A DNA stretch of 64,000 nt, taken from contig JAEHOE010000061.1 of the NCBI GenBank assembly GCA_016858145.1, forward strand, positions 124,001 to 188,000, written 5' to 3'. The notes under the pieces are model-generated. The model was not told the origin of the DNA and ran no database searches. It saw nothing but the letters and a program-made list of their open reading frames with translations. The stretch comes from Edaphochlamys debaryana. Lineage: Eukaryota > Chlorophyta > Chlorophyceae > Chlamydomonadales. Every line of letters begins with the position of its first letter. Position 1 is the first letter of the stretch. The position numbers and the translations under genes are program-made. Positions 38,094 to 47,333 of the stretch are shown here, one piece after another.

Positions 38094-40893
38094 ATGGACG
38101 CAACTTGTTGTAAGTGCGAGCATGGCTTTGTTATTCAACTTGGCGATCGCACCCTCGGCCTGCAGTGTGCGTGGCGTGGGGCTTCAGTGCCTCCTAGACT
38201 CCTTGAATACTCACCCCCGTCCTTCCCTCCCCAAGGTTACGGAATCGACTTGGCGACCACGCAAAACGCCGCGGCGCGCATAGACATGAAGACGGGCAAG
38301 ACCGTCCTGAGCCTGGATGCGGAAACCAACAACGAGACGCACCCGGCAGTCGTGACCTTCGACGAAAAGACGGGTGACATCAAAGCTCTGCGGCAGGCCG
38401 AGAAGCAGCAAGGCAAGCCGGGGTTCACCTCCGTCCGGAACCTCAAGGTTGCCAATGGCTACGACTTTGAAAGCCTCAAGAAGGTCAACAAGGTGGTCGG
38501 TCTGTGGGATGAGTCGACACTCGGCAAATTCAGCGCCAAATTCCCCGTGCTCTGCATCAAAGTCCCCATCGGCGGCAAGACCTACGAGCTCACCCCCATC
38601 GTCTACCAAGCCATCATCCTCAAGAAGCTGCTCGAGGTCACCGGCGTCGAGCCAGGCGCGCCAGTGGTCATCGCCATCCCCGCTTACTTCAGCCGTCCCG
38701 CCGAAGCGGGTGTCCGGCAGGCCGCCGAGATGGCCGGCATCACGAGACTGCTCGCGGTGATCCGTGAGCCCGTGGCGGCCGGGCTGGTGGCCTACGACAT
38801 CCCGGTGTGGCGCGAGGAGCTGTGCGTCGTGGTGGACTTCGGCGGCGGCACGCTCGACATCAGCCTGCTGTACGTTTCCAAGGAGAGGATGTCCGTGCTG
38901 TGCTCCAATGGACACCACTTCATGGGCGGCGGCATGGTGGACGCGTTCATGGCCAGCACCAAGTTCAAGGAGATGATGGAGGCGGTCGACGCGTTCCTCG
39001 AGGCGATGTCGGATGAGAGCCTCCTGGAGCAACTGCGCTCGGTGGTTGTGGACGCCAAGGGGCCAGAGTACGTGAAAGACTGGGCCAAGCTCCCGCAGAG
39101 GCTGTACGAGGCGAGCGGGGCCGTCGTCAAGAGCGCCATGCAGTCCCTCAAGGGCGCGGACGCGGACGTCGAGCTGACGGCGCTGGGCGTCATGGTCCGC
39201 GCCGTGGAGAAGTACTCCCCAGAAGCGGCGGCGGAAGCGGCGCTGTCCAGTCTCTTCGACAAGAGGAAGGTCTTCGCCCGACTGCAGGCGGCTGCCCGGA
39301 AGGCCAAGGAGGAGTTCGCCGGTGACAAGGAGGTCGAGATCACGTCCAAGGTCAGCTCGCACTCCTGACTATGCAGGACTAAGCAGGACACCTGACTGTA
39401 TTCTATTTTCGCCGCAGGATGTCTTCCCGGCCGTCAACATCACCTTCGAGCGGCAAGACCTAAAGGACGCTGTCAACGCGGTCGTCTTCAAGACCGGGGC
39501 CCCGGTGCACGTCCAACCCGGCGACTACGTCAACCTTGGCCTCATGCACCTGCTGCGGGAGTTCAAGCGGCAGATGGATGCCAAGGTGGCCGACCTCGGC
39601 CTGTCCGAGCTGTACCGCACGGTCCTGTTCACCGGCGGTTCGGTTGACCTGCCCGGCTTCAAGGACGCCGTCAAGGAGGAGCTGGGGATCACGGAGGTAT
39701 GATAAGGGTCACGGCATGAAGCGTTGTCCTCGGGTCCGGCATGACATGAAAATCCTGTTCCTCGCGCAGGTCATGCAGCTCAGGGTGCCAACAAGTACAC
39801 GGCCGTGGCCGTGGGCGCCGCCCACGCGGCGGCGTTGATGCTCAGAAACAATGGCGTGCAGGAGGCGGAGCACAAGTTCGCGATTGTGGACTCCACCGCG
39901 AAGAAGCTCATGACGGCAATGTGGAAGGACGTGCCGGAGGTCATGAAGGGGGTCGAGGACACGCGCCCCAACCTGCAGTACTGGGTGGAGAAGGTCAACG
40001 GCAAGAACGTCAAGAAGCTCAAGCAGCTGACCGCCTACGTGCTGGTGGACCGCAACACGATCCTGCCGCACGCGCCACCCGGCCCCGTCCACTTCGCCAT
40101 CCCCCTCTCCAAAGAGCAGGTCACGGTCACGCTGGACCTGTTTGAAGGCGACAACGAGGAGGACGTCCTGAAGAACGACAAGCTGGCGGTGCTCATGGTG
40201 CAGATCGACCCGGAGGAAGACTACAAGTCGAACAGCGTCGGCATCTACATCAGCGTCGATGCGAACCAGCAGATCACGTTCAAGGTGAAGTCGAAGAAGG
40301 ACGAGCGCGAGGTGTGCTACCAATACCTCACCGGGCGGATGCCGGAGAATGTCGCCAAGAGGCACCAGCACTACATCAGGGACATGCGGGTCCGTTTCGA
40401 GAAGGACGAGAACATCCTTGCACGCCAAGGGGCTCTGCAGGACCGCCTGGCCAAGGTCGCCGAGGCCGTCGTACCGGTCGCCAGCGCGCTCCAGGGGGCG
40501 GACGACGACTTGAAGTCCCTGCGCGAGCAGGCCACCTCGCCGGGCACCGATGACGAGCTCTGGCAGATGGAGGCCAACTGCGCGGCCTTCCTGCAGCGCC
40601 TCGCGCAGAAGCTCGGCCTGGACTCTGCGTCGACGACGGGTACGTCGGTCGAAGGGATCGCGGACCTGGTCATCCGGCGGCTGGAGGCCAAGGCGGCGGA
40701 GAAGGCGGCGGCCGTCGGCCGGTCAGACGACGAGGACGACGGGTTTGACGGCGGCGGCGGGTTTGACGGCGGCGGCGGGTTTGACGGCGGCGGCGGGGAC
40801 GACGGCGACGGGGGCGACGACAGCGACGGGGGCGACGACAGCGACGGGGGCGACGGCGACGACATGGGCACCGGGCGAACGCGAATGCCATGA
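38094..40893 (+). CDS. Divergent Hsp70-like chaperone (4 exons, about 839 aa)
   Basis: Exons 38094-38109, 38236-39350, 39418-39696 and 39784-40893 join in frame (introns GTAAGT...AAG, GTCAGC...CAG, GTATGA...CAG). The start MDATCCYGIDLATTQ matches the Hsp70 nucleotide-binding loop with Ala in place of the usual Gly. Further actin/Hsp70 motifs are VVIAIPAYFSRPAEAGVRQA, IREPVAAGLVAYD, VVVDFGGGTLDISLL, TVLFTGGSVDLPGF and YTAVAVGAAHAAAL. A substrate-binding-like half follows (LTAYVLVDRNTIL...VTLDLFEGDN), then an acidic Gly/Asp tail with FDGGGG repeats. An ATP-dependent chaperone is expected. It is long for Hsp70 and has a charged insertion before the third exon. Sequence divergence suggests a viral or specialised paralogue rather than the algal housekeeping gene. 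Confidence 0.82.
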
Positions 40894-41302
40894 AGGCGTG
40901 ACGGCATTTGGTGGGAGTCAGGCGGGGTCGGCGGGACTCTACGAGACTTACGCTGGGTTTACGTGGTGCATGGTCTGGACAGCGACAACGGGGACGATGG
41001 GGACGAGGGCAATGACGAGGGCGATGATGAGGGGCTGGGCTCCTAGCAGGACGCGTAGGCGACAACGGCGTGACGGCATCCGGTGGAACTCGGGCGGGGT
41101 CGGCGGAACTCCACAAGAGGGTTTACGTGGTGCATGATCACGGGAGTCAGGAGGAGTCAGGAGGAGTCAGGAGGAGTCAGGAGGACACGAGTTGCAGGCA
41201 CAAGCCTTGCTGTGGTACGACTGGGTGACCGGCAGGTGAAGTTGTGAAGGAGCGTTTCGAACGGCAATCCCAATTAATACGCTGCAAGAAGTGTAAAGCA
41301 CA
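40894..41302. other. Spacer with an imperfect direct duplication
   Basis: 40905-40978 and 41073-41138 are imperfect direct copies (both with GGCGTGACGGCAT, GCGGGGTCGGCGG and TTTACGTGGTGCATG). A GTCAGGAGGA decamer repeats at 41146-41185. No gene seen. Confidence 0.6.
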
Positions 41303-41740
41303 ATGACAACAGTGTATGACCTGCTGGTGCCGCTGTATTGGCCGCGGGTGCAGAGCGTTGTGTCCACGTTCAAAACGCTCTTCTTTCAGGGGGTCCAGCT
41401 CGCGCCCAAAGTGGAGGTACATCAACTCCTGGAGCGGGTCCTAGCCTCTACGGACTGCAAGCAGTCGCTGGTGGAGTTTGTGGAGGAGCTGGATGAGACA
41501 CCATGCCTCTCTGTATGCCCAGCGACGCACGGCAACGCCATTCGAGTGCTGCATGAAGAGTTGAGGGAGCTGCATGACGCTGGCGTTCCCGACCTGATTG
41601 AGCCCACGATGCCCGCGGCCGCGCACATCATTCGGCACTACGACCAGTTCCTGACCATGGCGGGTCTTTGGTGCTCAGTCAGTGTACGCTGCAGGAATGA
41701 AGAAGTGCCAAGTCATGCTGTAGTACGTGATGGCCACTAA
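41303..41740 (+). CDS. Hypothetical protein, 145 aa
   Basis: Start MTTVYDLLVPLYWPRVQ. A mostly helical, acidic protein (LLERVLASTDCKQSLVEFVEELDE, LHEELRELHDAGVPDL) without membrane segment. The last 22 codons are antisense to the 3' end of the membrane-protein gene at 41675-42190, so the two genes converge and overlap. No family recognised. Confidence 0.5.
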   Translation: MTTVYDLLVPLYWPRVQSVVSTFKTLFFQGVQLAPKVEVHQLLERVLASTDCKQSLVEFVEELDETPCLSVCPATHGNAIRVLHEELRELHDAGVPDLIEPTMPAAAHIIRHYDQFLTMAGLWCSVSVRCRNEEVPSHAVVRDGH

Positions 41741-42190
41741 GACAGCAATGCTGTGCAACCCAATGTAACGCGCAAACACCATGAACATGCAGTACGCTTT
41801 GAGGAGCCACAAGACGATGAGAGGCACCCTGGCAATTCCGGGCAAGCTCTCCATGTAGGGCTCCTTGTGCGGCTTGGCGCCCATCTCATAGTCGGGGGCG
41901 TACACGCGCTTCTCCCAGTAGTTGAAAATACACTCGCCTCGGCTCCCAGCGTAAGACACCAATGTCAGGACGACGAGCAGCACGTACAGGACGTCGAACT
42001 CTCTGTGGACCAACCACCACCACAGGCTGGTCATGACCATCACCGCGAAGTGAGCAGTGATGATGGCGTACAGCCGGAGGATGGCGTGGCGGGTCACTTT
42101 GTCCTTCCGGCCCCACAGTGACAAGTGAGCCCACGTTACGCAGAAGAGGATGACGAGGATGAGGTTGAGGTGCGGGAATGCTGAGGCCAT
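41675..42190 (-). CDS. Multi-pass membrane protein, paralogous to the C-terminal half of the 44286-45704 protein
   Basis: Start placed at ATG 42190 (MASAFPHLNLILVILFCVTW); four or five hydrophobic spans follow (LILVILFCVTWAHLSL, ITAHFAVMVMTSLWWW, VLYVLLVVLTLVSYA, VPLIVLWLLKAYCMFMVF, HSIAVLVAITYYSM). Between spans lies GECIFNYWEK...APDYEMGAKPHKE, which parallels RECILVWLDELLQDPDYIMGSDYKRT in the glycosyltransferase at 44286-45704. The shared E-C-I, P-D-Y-x-M-G pattern marks a common membrane module. Function unknown; probably endomembrane or viral membrane. Confidence 0.55.
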   Translation of the reverse strand: MASAFPHLNLILVILFCVTWAHLSLWGRKDKVTRHAILRLYAIITAHFAVMVMTSLWWWLVHREFDVLYVLLVVLTLVSYAGSRGECIFNYWEKRVYAPDYEMGAKPHKEPYMESLPGIARVPLIVLWLLKAYCMFMVFARYIGLHSIAVLVAITYYSMTWHFFIPAAYTD

Positions 42191-42271
42191 GTGACACCGT
42201 CCTTTACAAGTACCCAAAAAAATTGGCCACGACAGTGTATGACTGAATGGCGGCGGGAGTGACGGCTTCAA

Positions 42272-42964
42272 GTGATGTTACTATCTTCAGCCCTCATGGT
42301 CTTGATGGCCTTGTTGGCCTTGTTGGCTTTGTTGTACGTCCTGTACATCATCATGTTCTACATGATTCATTGGATGGCAACCGCCAGTAGCCCCAAGCAC
42401 ATATTGGAGTCTCTGCAACCCGGTGACGTTGTCTTCGTGGCGTCGCCGGGGTCGTCGCTGTACGCAGTGCTCTTGTCCGTCATGGCCGGCACCGTCTTTT
42501 ACCACGTGTTTGTTGTGGCACGTGTTGGCCAGCACCCCGTCTTCCTCCACTTTGTGGAGCCCGAGTATGAGTGCTTCTATCAGCCGACGTATCTGTGCGA
42601 AACCGGAGACCTGTGCATGAGCCATGCACCGAGCCTCATGGAAAGGTATTCGCTGGGTTCAACGTTCAAGGTCTTCCGCACGGGTCTTGATAACGACAGG
42701 GTCCTCGCGGCAGCAGTGGACGTCACCTGCGGCCGCCGGTATAACTCGGCGCACATCAAGACTTACATCGCGTCGTCTTTGCGTTGGCACGAGACGGATG
42801 ACATGCATTGCAACACGTTTGTCGGCCTGTGGCTCGAGCGTCTGGGCGCCGTGCCTGTGTCGGCCACTCCCAGCAGCACGTATGTCCCCTCGAGGCTCCA
42901 GCGAATCCTGGCGTCCAGCGGGCTGCCGAGTGACCTGTACCGGTGCTACAGTGAGGGTCGGTAA
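42272..42964 (+). CDS. Membrane-anchored permuted NlpC/P60-like (YiiX/G6-type) protein
   Basis: A hydrophobic N-terminal anchor (LMVLMALLALLALLYVLYIIMFYMI) precedes a papain-like region: LQPGDVVFVASPGSSLY, a His in TVFYHVFVVARV, and a late Cys in DMHCNTFVGLWLERLGAVPVS. A His before and Cys after, with CNxFV near the end, is the circularly permuted order of the YiiX/poxvirus G6-type NlpC/P60 families, which act on lipids or amide bonds. The 3' end has been altered by insertion of the 448-bp element at 42947: the last five or six codons and the stop lie inside the transposon terminus. Confidence 0.5.
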   Translation: MMLLSSALMVLMALLALLALLYVLYIIMFYMIHWMATASSPKHILESLQPGDVVFVASPGSSLYAVLLSVMAGTVFYHVFVVARVGQHPVFLHFVEPEYECFYQPTYLCETGDLCMSHAPSLMERYSLGSTFKVFRTGLDNDRVLAAAVDVTCGRRYNSAHIKTYIASSLRWHETDDMHCNTFVGLWLERLGAVPVSATPSSTYVPSRLQRILASSGLPSDLYRCYSEGR

Positions 42965-43394
42965 CGAATCGAAACAGAGAGTATGGTGTCTTTCACGATG
43001 TACTCCATCGAGTTCAGGAGGCTCGCCGTGGCGTACCTGCGGAGGGTTGGCAGTTTCCGGAAGGCCGCAAGGTTCTGTAAGATCAGCACGAGCACCTTGC
43101 ATCGCTGGGCTACTCGAGGTGTTGCTCATGGGTTGACCAAACCAAATGGGCGGCCCGTCCGCAAGTGCGAGCGAGCCCTGCAGGTCCTCAGTTCGTTTCT
43201 GTGTGCAAACCCTGTGACAACCCTTTGGGAGATGAGGCAACACCTTCAGGACTCCTTGTCATTGACATTGATGTGGTTACGCCTGATGGTAGCGAGAAGA
43301 CCGGGTTTAGGACTTCGCGGTACCTGACGGAAACGCTAGACGGTGATGAGCGGGCTGGGGGTACCCGTTCGATTCATTACCCGACGGCACTGTA
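42947..43394 (+). mobile_element. 448-bp deletion derivative (MITE-like) of the IS630-Fanzor element
   Basis: Begins TA-CAGTGAGGGTCGGTAACG and ends GTTCGATTCATTACCCGACGGCACTGTA-like (last bases CACTG-TA at 43390-43394). The left 310 bases match the 5' part of the A transposase, reading MYSIEFRRLAVAYLRRVG to LQDSLSL in one uninterrupted frame; the right 134 bases match the candidate guide-RNA region. Everything between is deleted. It has both ends and could be moved in trans. Confidence 0.85.
43262..43392 (+). ncRNA. Candidate guide (omega) RNA region retained in the 448-bp element
   Basis: Starts at ATTGACATTGATGTGGTTAC and runs to the terminus. It matches 13006-13141 and 29133-29268 (reverse strand) except for loss of about 20 bases in the hairpin region. 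Retention of this segment with the nuclease gone suggests it is needed for mobility, as terminal DNA, guide RNA, or both. Confidence 0.4.
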
Positions 43395-43447
43395 GCCTAC
43401 CAGCTTTTGTCACGTCGTACTATACTACATTGTGCTCGGGCCACCAG

Positions 43448-44380
43448 ATGTCTGCCCTGGACTTGACCGCATACATCATCAACATGCCGCATCAGGCCAA
43501 GCGGCGAGAGCGCATCACCCGCATGATGCAACGACTGGGCGTCGAGGATTACACATTCGTCGAACCGGTTGCGCCGTCTCTTGCAGATCTCCCCCAGGAA
43601 TTCCGCAAGCTGCCAAGTGCGTATGCGTCCCTGAATGCCACTGTGACGCATAAGATCTTCCCCATGCACCTAACACGCTTTCCGTCAGCCGCGGAGGAGA
43701 CGAGCAGTGCTCCATTCCTCGTTTTTGAGGATGACGCGGTCGAGCGTCTACCCGCATCGGCGATCCGGCAGCAGGTTGCCGACATCCTTGTGTCCTTGAG
43801 CACTGTGCCGCGGTGGGATATGGTGTACCTGGAGTACTGTCTGGAGTACTGTGCGAAAGCTGCAGGACTGCAGCGCCCAGGCCTGCAGCCGGCGAGGTTG
43901 CCGTACTGCACGGCGGCCATGCTCTACAACGCGCACGCCATCCCAAGGATCCGGCAGTGTCTGTACAGCGTCGCGAAGCTCATCGACTTTTCGTATGCGC
44001 ACTGCATCAAGAAGGGTGACCTGGTGACTTTCACGGCGTGGCCGCCTCTGTTCGCGCAGGATGCCGCTGCAGGGGCGGGCGACCTTGGGCACATGAACCC
44101 GGCACAAGTCCAGTGGTGGCTCAACCTCATCGTGCGGATGTACCCTGACCCAGACACACAGGGAGAGATGCCCGGGGCGGCACGGCTCCCCGCGTGCTGG
44201 AACTCGCGCGAAATGCTGGGCTACGTGAGGTGGGGGAATGTCGTCACCGCGCTTGTCATCGCCGTGCTTCTCATCCTGCTGGCGTTCAGCCTGCCTTTGA
44301 GGCTGTCAGGGAGTTCGAGTGGGCTGTCAGGGAGTTCGAGTGGAAGAAGAACAAGAGGAGCAGTGCATCCGCGACGATGA
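43448..44380 (+). CDS. GT25-like glycosyltransferase with C-terminal membrane segment
   Basis: Start at ATG 43448 (MSALDLTAYIINMPHQAKRR); upstream in-frame codons lie in the transposon. N-terminal YIINMPHQAKRRERI matches the GT25 opening (V-I-N-L-x-R-R-x-x-R), and PFLVFEDDAVERL supplies the EDD metal/nucleotide-sugar motif. The C-terminus has a transmembrane helix (VVTALVIAVLLILLAFSLPL). Probably adds sugar to protein or glycan on an internal membrane. The 3' end overlaps the convergent glycosyltransferase gene by 95 bases, in a segment holding a 20-base tandem duplication (44305-44344). Confidence 0.62.
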   Translation: MSALDLTAYIINMPHQAKRRERITRMMQRLGVEDYTFVEPVAPSLADLPQEFRKLPSAYASLNATVTHKIFPMHLTRFPSAAEETSSAPFLVFEDDAVERLPASAIRQQVADILVSLSTVPRWDMVYLEYCLEYCAKAAGLQRPGLQPARLPYCTAAMLYNAHAIPRIRQCLYSVAKLIDFSYAHCIKKGDLVTFTAWPPLFAQDAAAGAGDLGHMNPAQVQWWLNLIVRMYPDPDTQGEMPGAARLPACWNSREMLGYVRWGNVVTALVIAVLLILLAFSLPLRLSGSSSGLSGSSSGRRTRGAVHPRR

Positions 44381-45704
44381 GACCAGGGGCGCGCACCGTG
44401 CGGAAGAGCACCACCCCAATGCACACCATCGCCAGCGTGTTGACAATGCCGTCACCCAAGAACAGGGCGGCTTTGTGGCCGCATACGTCCGCGATGAAGG
44501 CGGTGCGCTTGTAATCGGACCCCATGATGTAGTCCGGGTCTTGAAGTAGCTCATCGAGCCACACGAGGATACACTCGCGCTTGAAGGGGGTCCAATGAAG
44601 GATGATGATGTGCATGATGAGTAAGTAATACACGTCGTACCGCCGGTGAAACGTGAAGATGTAGAGTGACACGAACAGCATGAATGAAAAGGGCAGACTG
44701 CGGACGACGAAGAGACCCAGCGCCCTGGACGGTGTGACGTGCGGCGCCTGGTCCTTAACATTGACCAACCGCATGGCCACGGACACGCCCCCCAGCACCG
44801 CGCCGGCGGTCACGTAGTACGCCAGCCCCTGCTTCCAAGACCAGCCCAACGTGGGGAGGAGTTTGACGACTGGGCATATCAGGGGCACAAGGCAAGCCGC
44901 AGCGAAGACGGCGAGCGCGACAACGGCTGCGAGGAGAGGGAGGAAAAGGAGAAGCCATAGGTACCTGTGCGACCGCAGCGTCGAGCACCAGTAGAAGAAC
45001 GACGTCCTTTGGAGGAGGCACTGGTGCTTCCGGAACATGAGCTCCGACGACGTGCCATATACAAAACCCGTCGTACTGGGTGATGCGCACCAGTCCTGAT
45101 CGAAGAGCATCGGCACGACCGAGAATCCGCCGTGCTCATAACGGAACAATTGCACGGTGAACTCGTTGTAGGGTATCGTCAGAGGCCCGTATGCGTGCTG
45201 CGCCAGGAGTTCTTGTCCTCGTTGAAGGACACGCTCCATGCCGCGGCGGCTCAGGGCGTAACAGTGCGTGAAGCGGCCGTAGAAACGGACAATGCCAGGC
45301 GCCACCTCCTCGCTGCCCATGAAGTCGACGATGTCGCGCACCTGATGGTCGTAGCCATCAAACAATGTGTATCCCAATGACAGAGCCCCCCATTCGTTGT
45401 CCGTGCACATGAAGGCCGCCGCCTCGGCAAGGCGCTCGTCGTTCAGAGCCTGCGTGGGCACCAGGTCGTCTTCCAGAATGAGCACGCGGTCGTAGCCAGC
45501 AATGACGCACGCTGCGATGACAGTCATGTGGGACTCAAAGCAACCGTGAATGCCATCATAGTTACGTTCCGCCAGGAAGGTCGTTGTCTTCTCGCCGAGT
45601 CCTAACGCCGAGATCAAGGGTGCCACCCGTGCACGACGGTCCGCGTGTTCTTCAAGGCTGATGCAGAAGACGTGGTCTAACGCATCCGCAAATACACGAC
45701 TCAT
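44286..45704 (-). CDS. GT25 glycosyltransferase fused to a multi-pass membrane module
   Basis: The 472-aa protein starts MSRVFADALDHVFCISLEEH, with HADRRARVAPLISALGL and VLILEDDLVP, a clear GT25 (LPS/procollagen galactosyltransferase-type) signature. The region to about residue 215 completes the catalytic domain (YALSRRGMERVL, LFDQDWCASPS). From residue 240 there are about six hydrophobic spans, with RECILVWLDELLQDPDYIMGSDYKRT between them, the same module as in the 41675-42190 protein. It likely modifies virion or cell-surface glycoproteins in the secretory pathway. Convergent overlap with the other GT25 gene. Confidence 0.72.
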   Translation of the reverse strand: MSRVFADALDHVFCISLEEHADRRARVAPLISALGLGEKTTTFLAERNYDGIHGCFESHMTVIAACVIAGYDRVLILEDDLVPTQALNDERLAEAAAFMCTDNEWGALSLGYTLFDGYDHQVRDIVDFMGSEEVAPGIVRFYGRFTHCYALSRRGMERVLQRGQELLAQHAYGPLTIPYNEFTVQLFRYEHGGFSVVPMLFDQDWCASPSTTGFVYGTSSELMFRKHQCLLQRTSFFYWCSTLRSHRYLWLLLFLPLLAAVVALAVFAAACLVPLICPVVKLLPTLGWSWKQGLAYYVTAGAVLGGVSVAMRLVNVKDQAPHVTPSRALGLFVVRSLPFSFMLFVSLYIFTFHRRYDVYYLLIMHIIILHWTPFKRECILVWLDELLQDPDYIMGSDYKRTAFIADVCGHKAALFLGDGIVNTLAMVCIGVVLFRTVRAPGLIVADALLLLFFFHSNSLTAHSNSLTASKAG

Positions 45705-46331
45705 CTTTGAGAGCAGGGCTCATTTGTTTGCTCAGTATCGCGCAGGAGACGGGCGACGCGTTGGCTACGAAGCGGAGGGGCCGGCCCCCCCCCCCTTAGT
45801 TTTGCCGCCCGCGGGGCGCCACGAGGTACTTGGCACTGCGAACGCGCTCCACTGCAGACATCTTTCCGTCTTCAAGACAGTCAAGGTTCTTGACTTCCCG
45901 GACGCGACGCCATGGAAGGAACACTGCAGGGCCGCTGTTGCCCACGGCGCTGACATGGGCCGTACGCCTGATGGTAGTGAGAAGACCGGGTTTAGGACTT
46001 CACATCGAGAGTAGTTGCTTGCAAGGGTCTGGGTCCGCGGCCCGATCCCAAGCAGAAAGGCTACCACTACCGGCCTGCCCCCGCATCTCTCCCAGCATGC
46101 CCAGCTCTCCCTATCTGCCCCCTCTTTCGTCCTTGCATCGTGGCATCCCAGGCCCAAAAGCAACCCATGTTCCCGAACGGAGGCAAGGTCCCTGGACCCC
46201 ATTCCTGGCCTGCCCTCCCGCCTCTCCCAGCGTGTGTAAACTGGGTTGGCGGTAGGCTGGGTAGGTGGTAGGCTGTTGGCCTGGGTGGTTGGCGGCCTCG
46301 GAACGGACGGGACACCACATGATGTGTGCTG
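45705..46331. other. Spacer holding a stray fragment of the guide-RNA region
   Basis: No gene. 45962-46000 matches the plus-strand segment near 43276 (ACGCCTGATGGTAG...AGACCGGGTTTAGGACTT), a 39-base remnant of the element's 3' conserved region with no terminus beside it. A run of 13 C occurs at about 45781-45793. Confidence 0.7.
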
Positions 46332-47333
46332 TCACTCCCCGATCCACACCGCGTTGCCGAGGCACCGGTACGCGTAGTGCAGAGCCCGGTTGCCGACCCC
46401 TGGCTGGCTGTACATCAGCTCTCCGTTCATGTCCAGGATGAGGACCACCTCGTCCTGGTTCGCGCCATCCAGGTGCCCCTCCTCCCAGGAGGCCAGGAAG
46501 TCGAGCGGGCGTGGCCCCCGCAGGTGCATCAGCCCCCAGTACATCTCGGCCACGTGTGCTGTCTCGGGCAGGCAGGCGCAGGGGTTGTCCAGGTCCACGA
46601 CCGTGACGCGTTCTGTGCCTGTGCACGTGCTCATCTTGAGGAACCCGGTGCGCTCGCCCGGGGCGCGGGGGCTCTGGAACCGCTCCAGGGCCAGGTACTC
46701 CTTGAGCAGCTCCTGGACGTCCTCGTCGAGCTCATCTCGACGAGCAAGGTCGAAGATGACAGTCAGGCTGTTGAAGTGGTTGGTCTCCGTGTTGGTCTCC
46801 GTCTCCGCCTCCGCCTCCTTCCACCACTCCAGCAGGAAGGCAACAGGTGTGGCCTCCAAGATGTCAGCCAGCGCGTAGGGGCTGATCCTGATTCGCCAGG
46901 GGTCCGACGGAATGTAGTGCGTCAAGAGTTCCTGCGTGAGGTGCGGCCGGCTCAGCGCGTGGATGATGGTCGTGACGTCCCGCGGGCTCTTGAAGCGGTG
47001 CTCCATGAGCTTCAGCGCAGCCGTGCGGATGCCGGCGGCGTCCAGCAAGTCCGCAAGCTCCAGAATGTGGACAAAGTCCTCGGTCCCGGCAGTCTTGAGG
47101 CCCTCGTACGCCCCCGCACTGGCGACGGGGGCGCCAGAGGCGATGATGTCCAGGATGAACTGGCACGCGGGGGCTGACGGCCGCTGCGCCATGCCCTCCA
47201 TGAGGTCCACATCGGCTTTCGAGGGGTCGATCCTAAAGCTCTCTCGAAGGATGGTCGACGCGGCCGCGACCCTGTCCTTGGCGACAGCCATCCGATGGTG
47301 GCCGTTGAAGTGGACAGAGACAGCTGAGCTCAT
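46332..47333 (-). CDS. BTB/SKP1-like domain protein (tentative)
   Basis: Starts MSSAVSVHFNGHHRMAVAKD, 333 aa. The first 110 residues have a BTB/SKP1-like run: short strand-turn-strand start, VAAASTILRESFRI, APACQFILDIIASG, then ELADLLDAAGIRTAALKLME, the expected two-helix ending. The middle is helical with an acidic ETETNTETN patch. The C-terminus (LPETAHVAEMYWGLMHLRG...EVVLILDMNGELMYS) is unrecognised. BTB proteins often serve as adaptors for cullin ubiquitin ligases; giant viruses carry many. The domain call is weak; coding status is better supported. Confidence 0.45.
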   Translation of the reverse strand: MSSAVSVHFNGHHRMAVAKDRVAAASTILRESFRIDPSKADVDLMEGMAQRPSAPACQFILDIIASGAPVASAGAYEGLKTAGTEDFVHILELADLLDAAGIRTAALKLMEHRFKSPRDVTTIIHALSRPHLTQELLTHYIPSDPWRIRISPYALADILEATPVAFLLEWWKEAEAETETNTETNHFNSLTVIFDLARRDELDEDVQELLKEYLALERFQSPRAPGERTGFLKMSTCTGTERVTVVDLDNPCACLPETAHVAEMYWGLMHLRGPRPLDFLASWEEGHLDGANQDEVVLILDMNGELMYSQPGVGNRALHYAYRCLGNAVWIGE

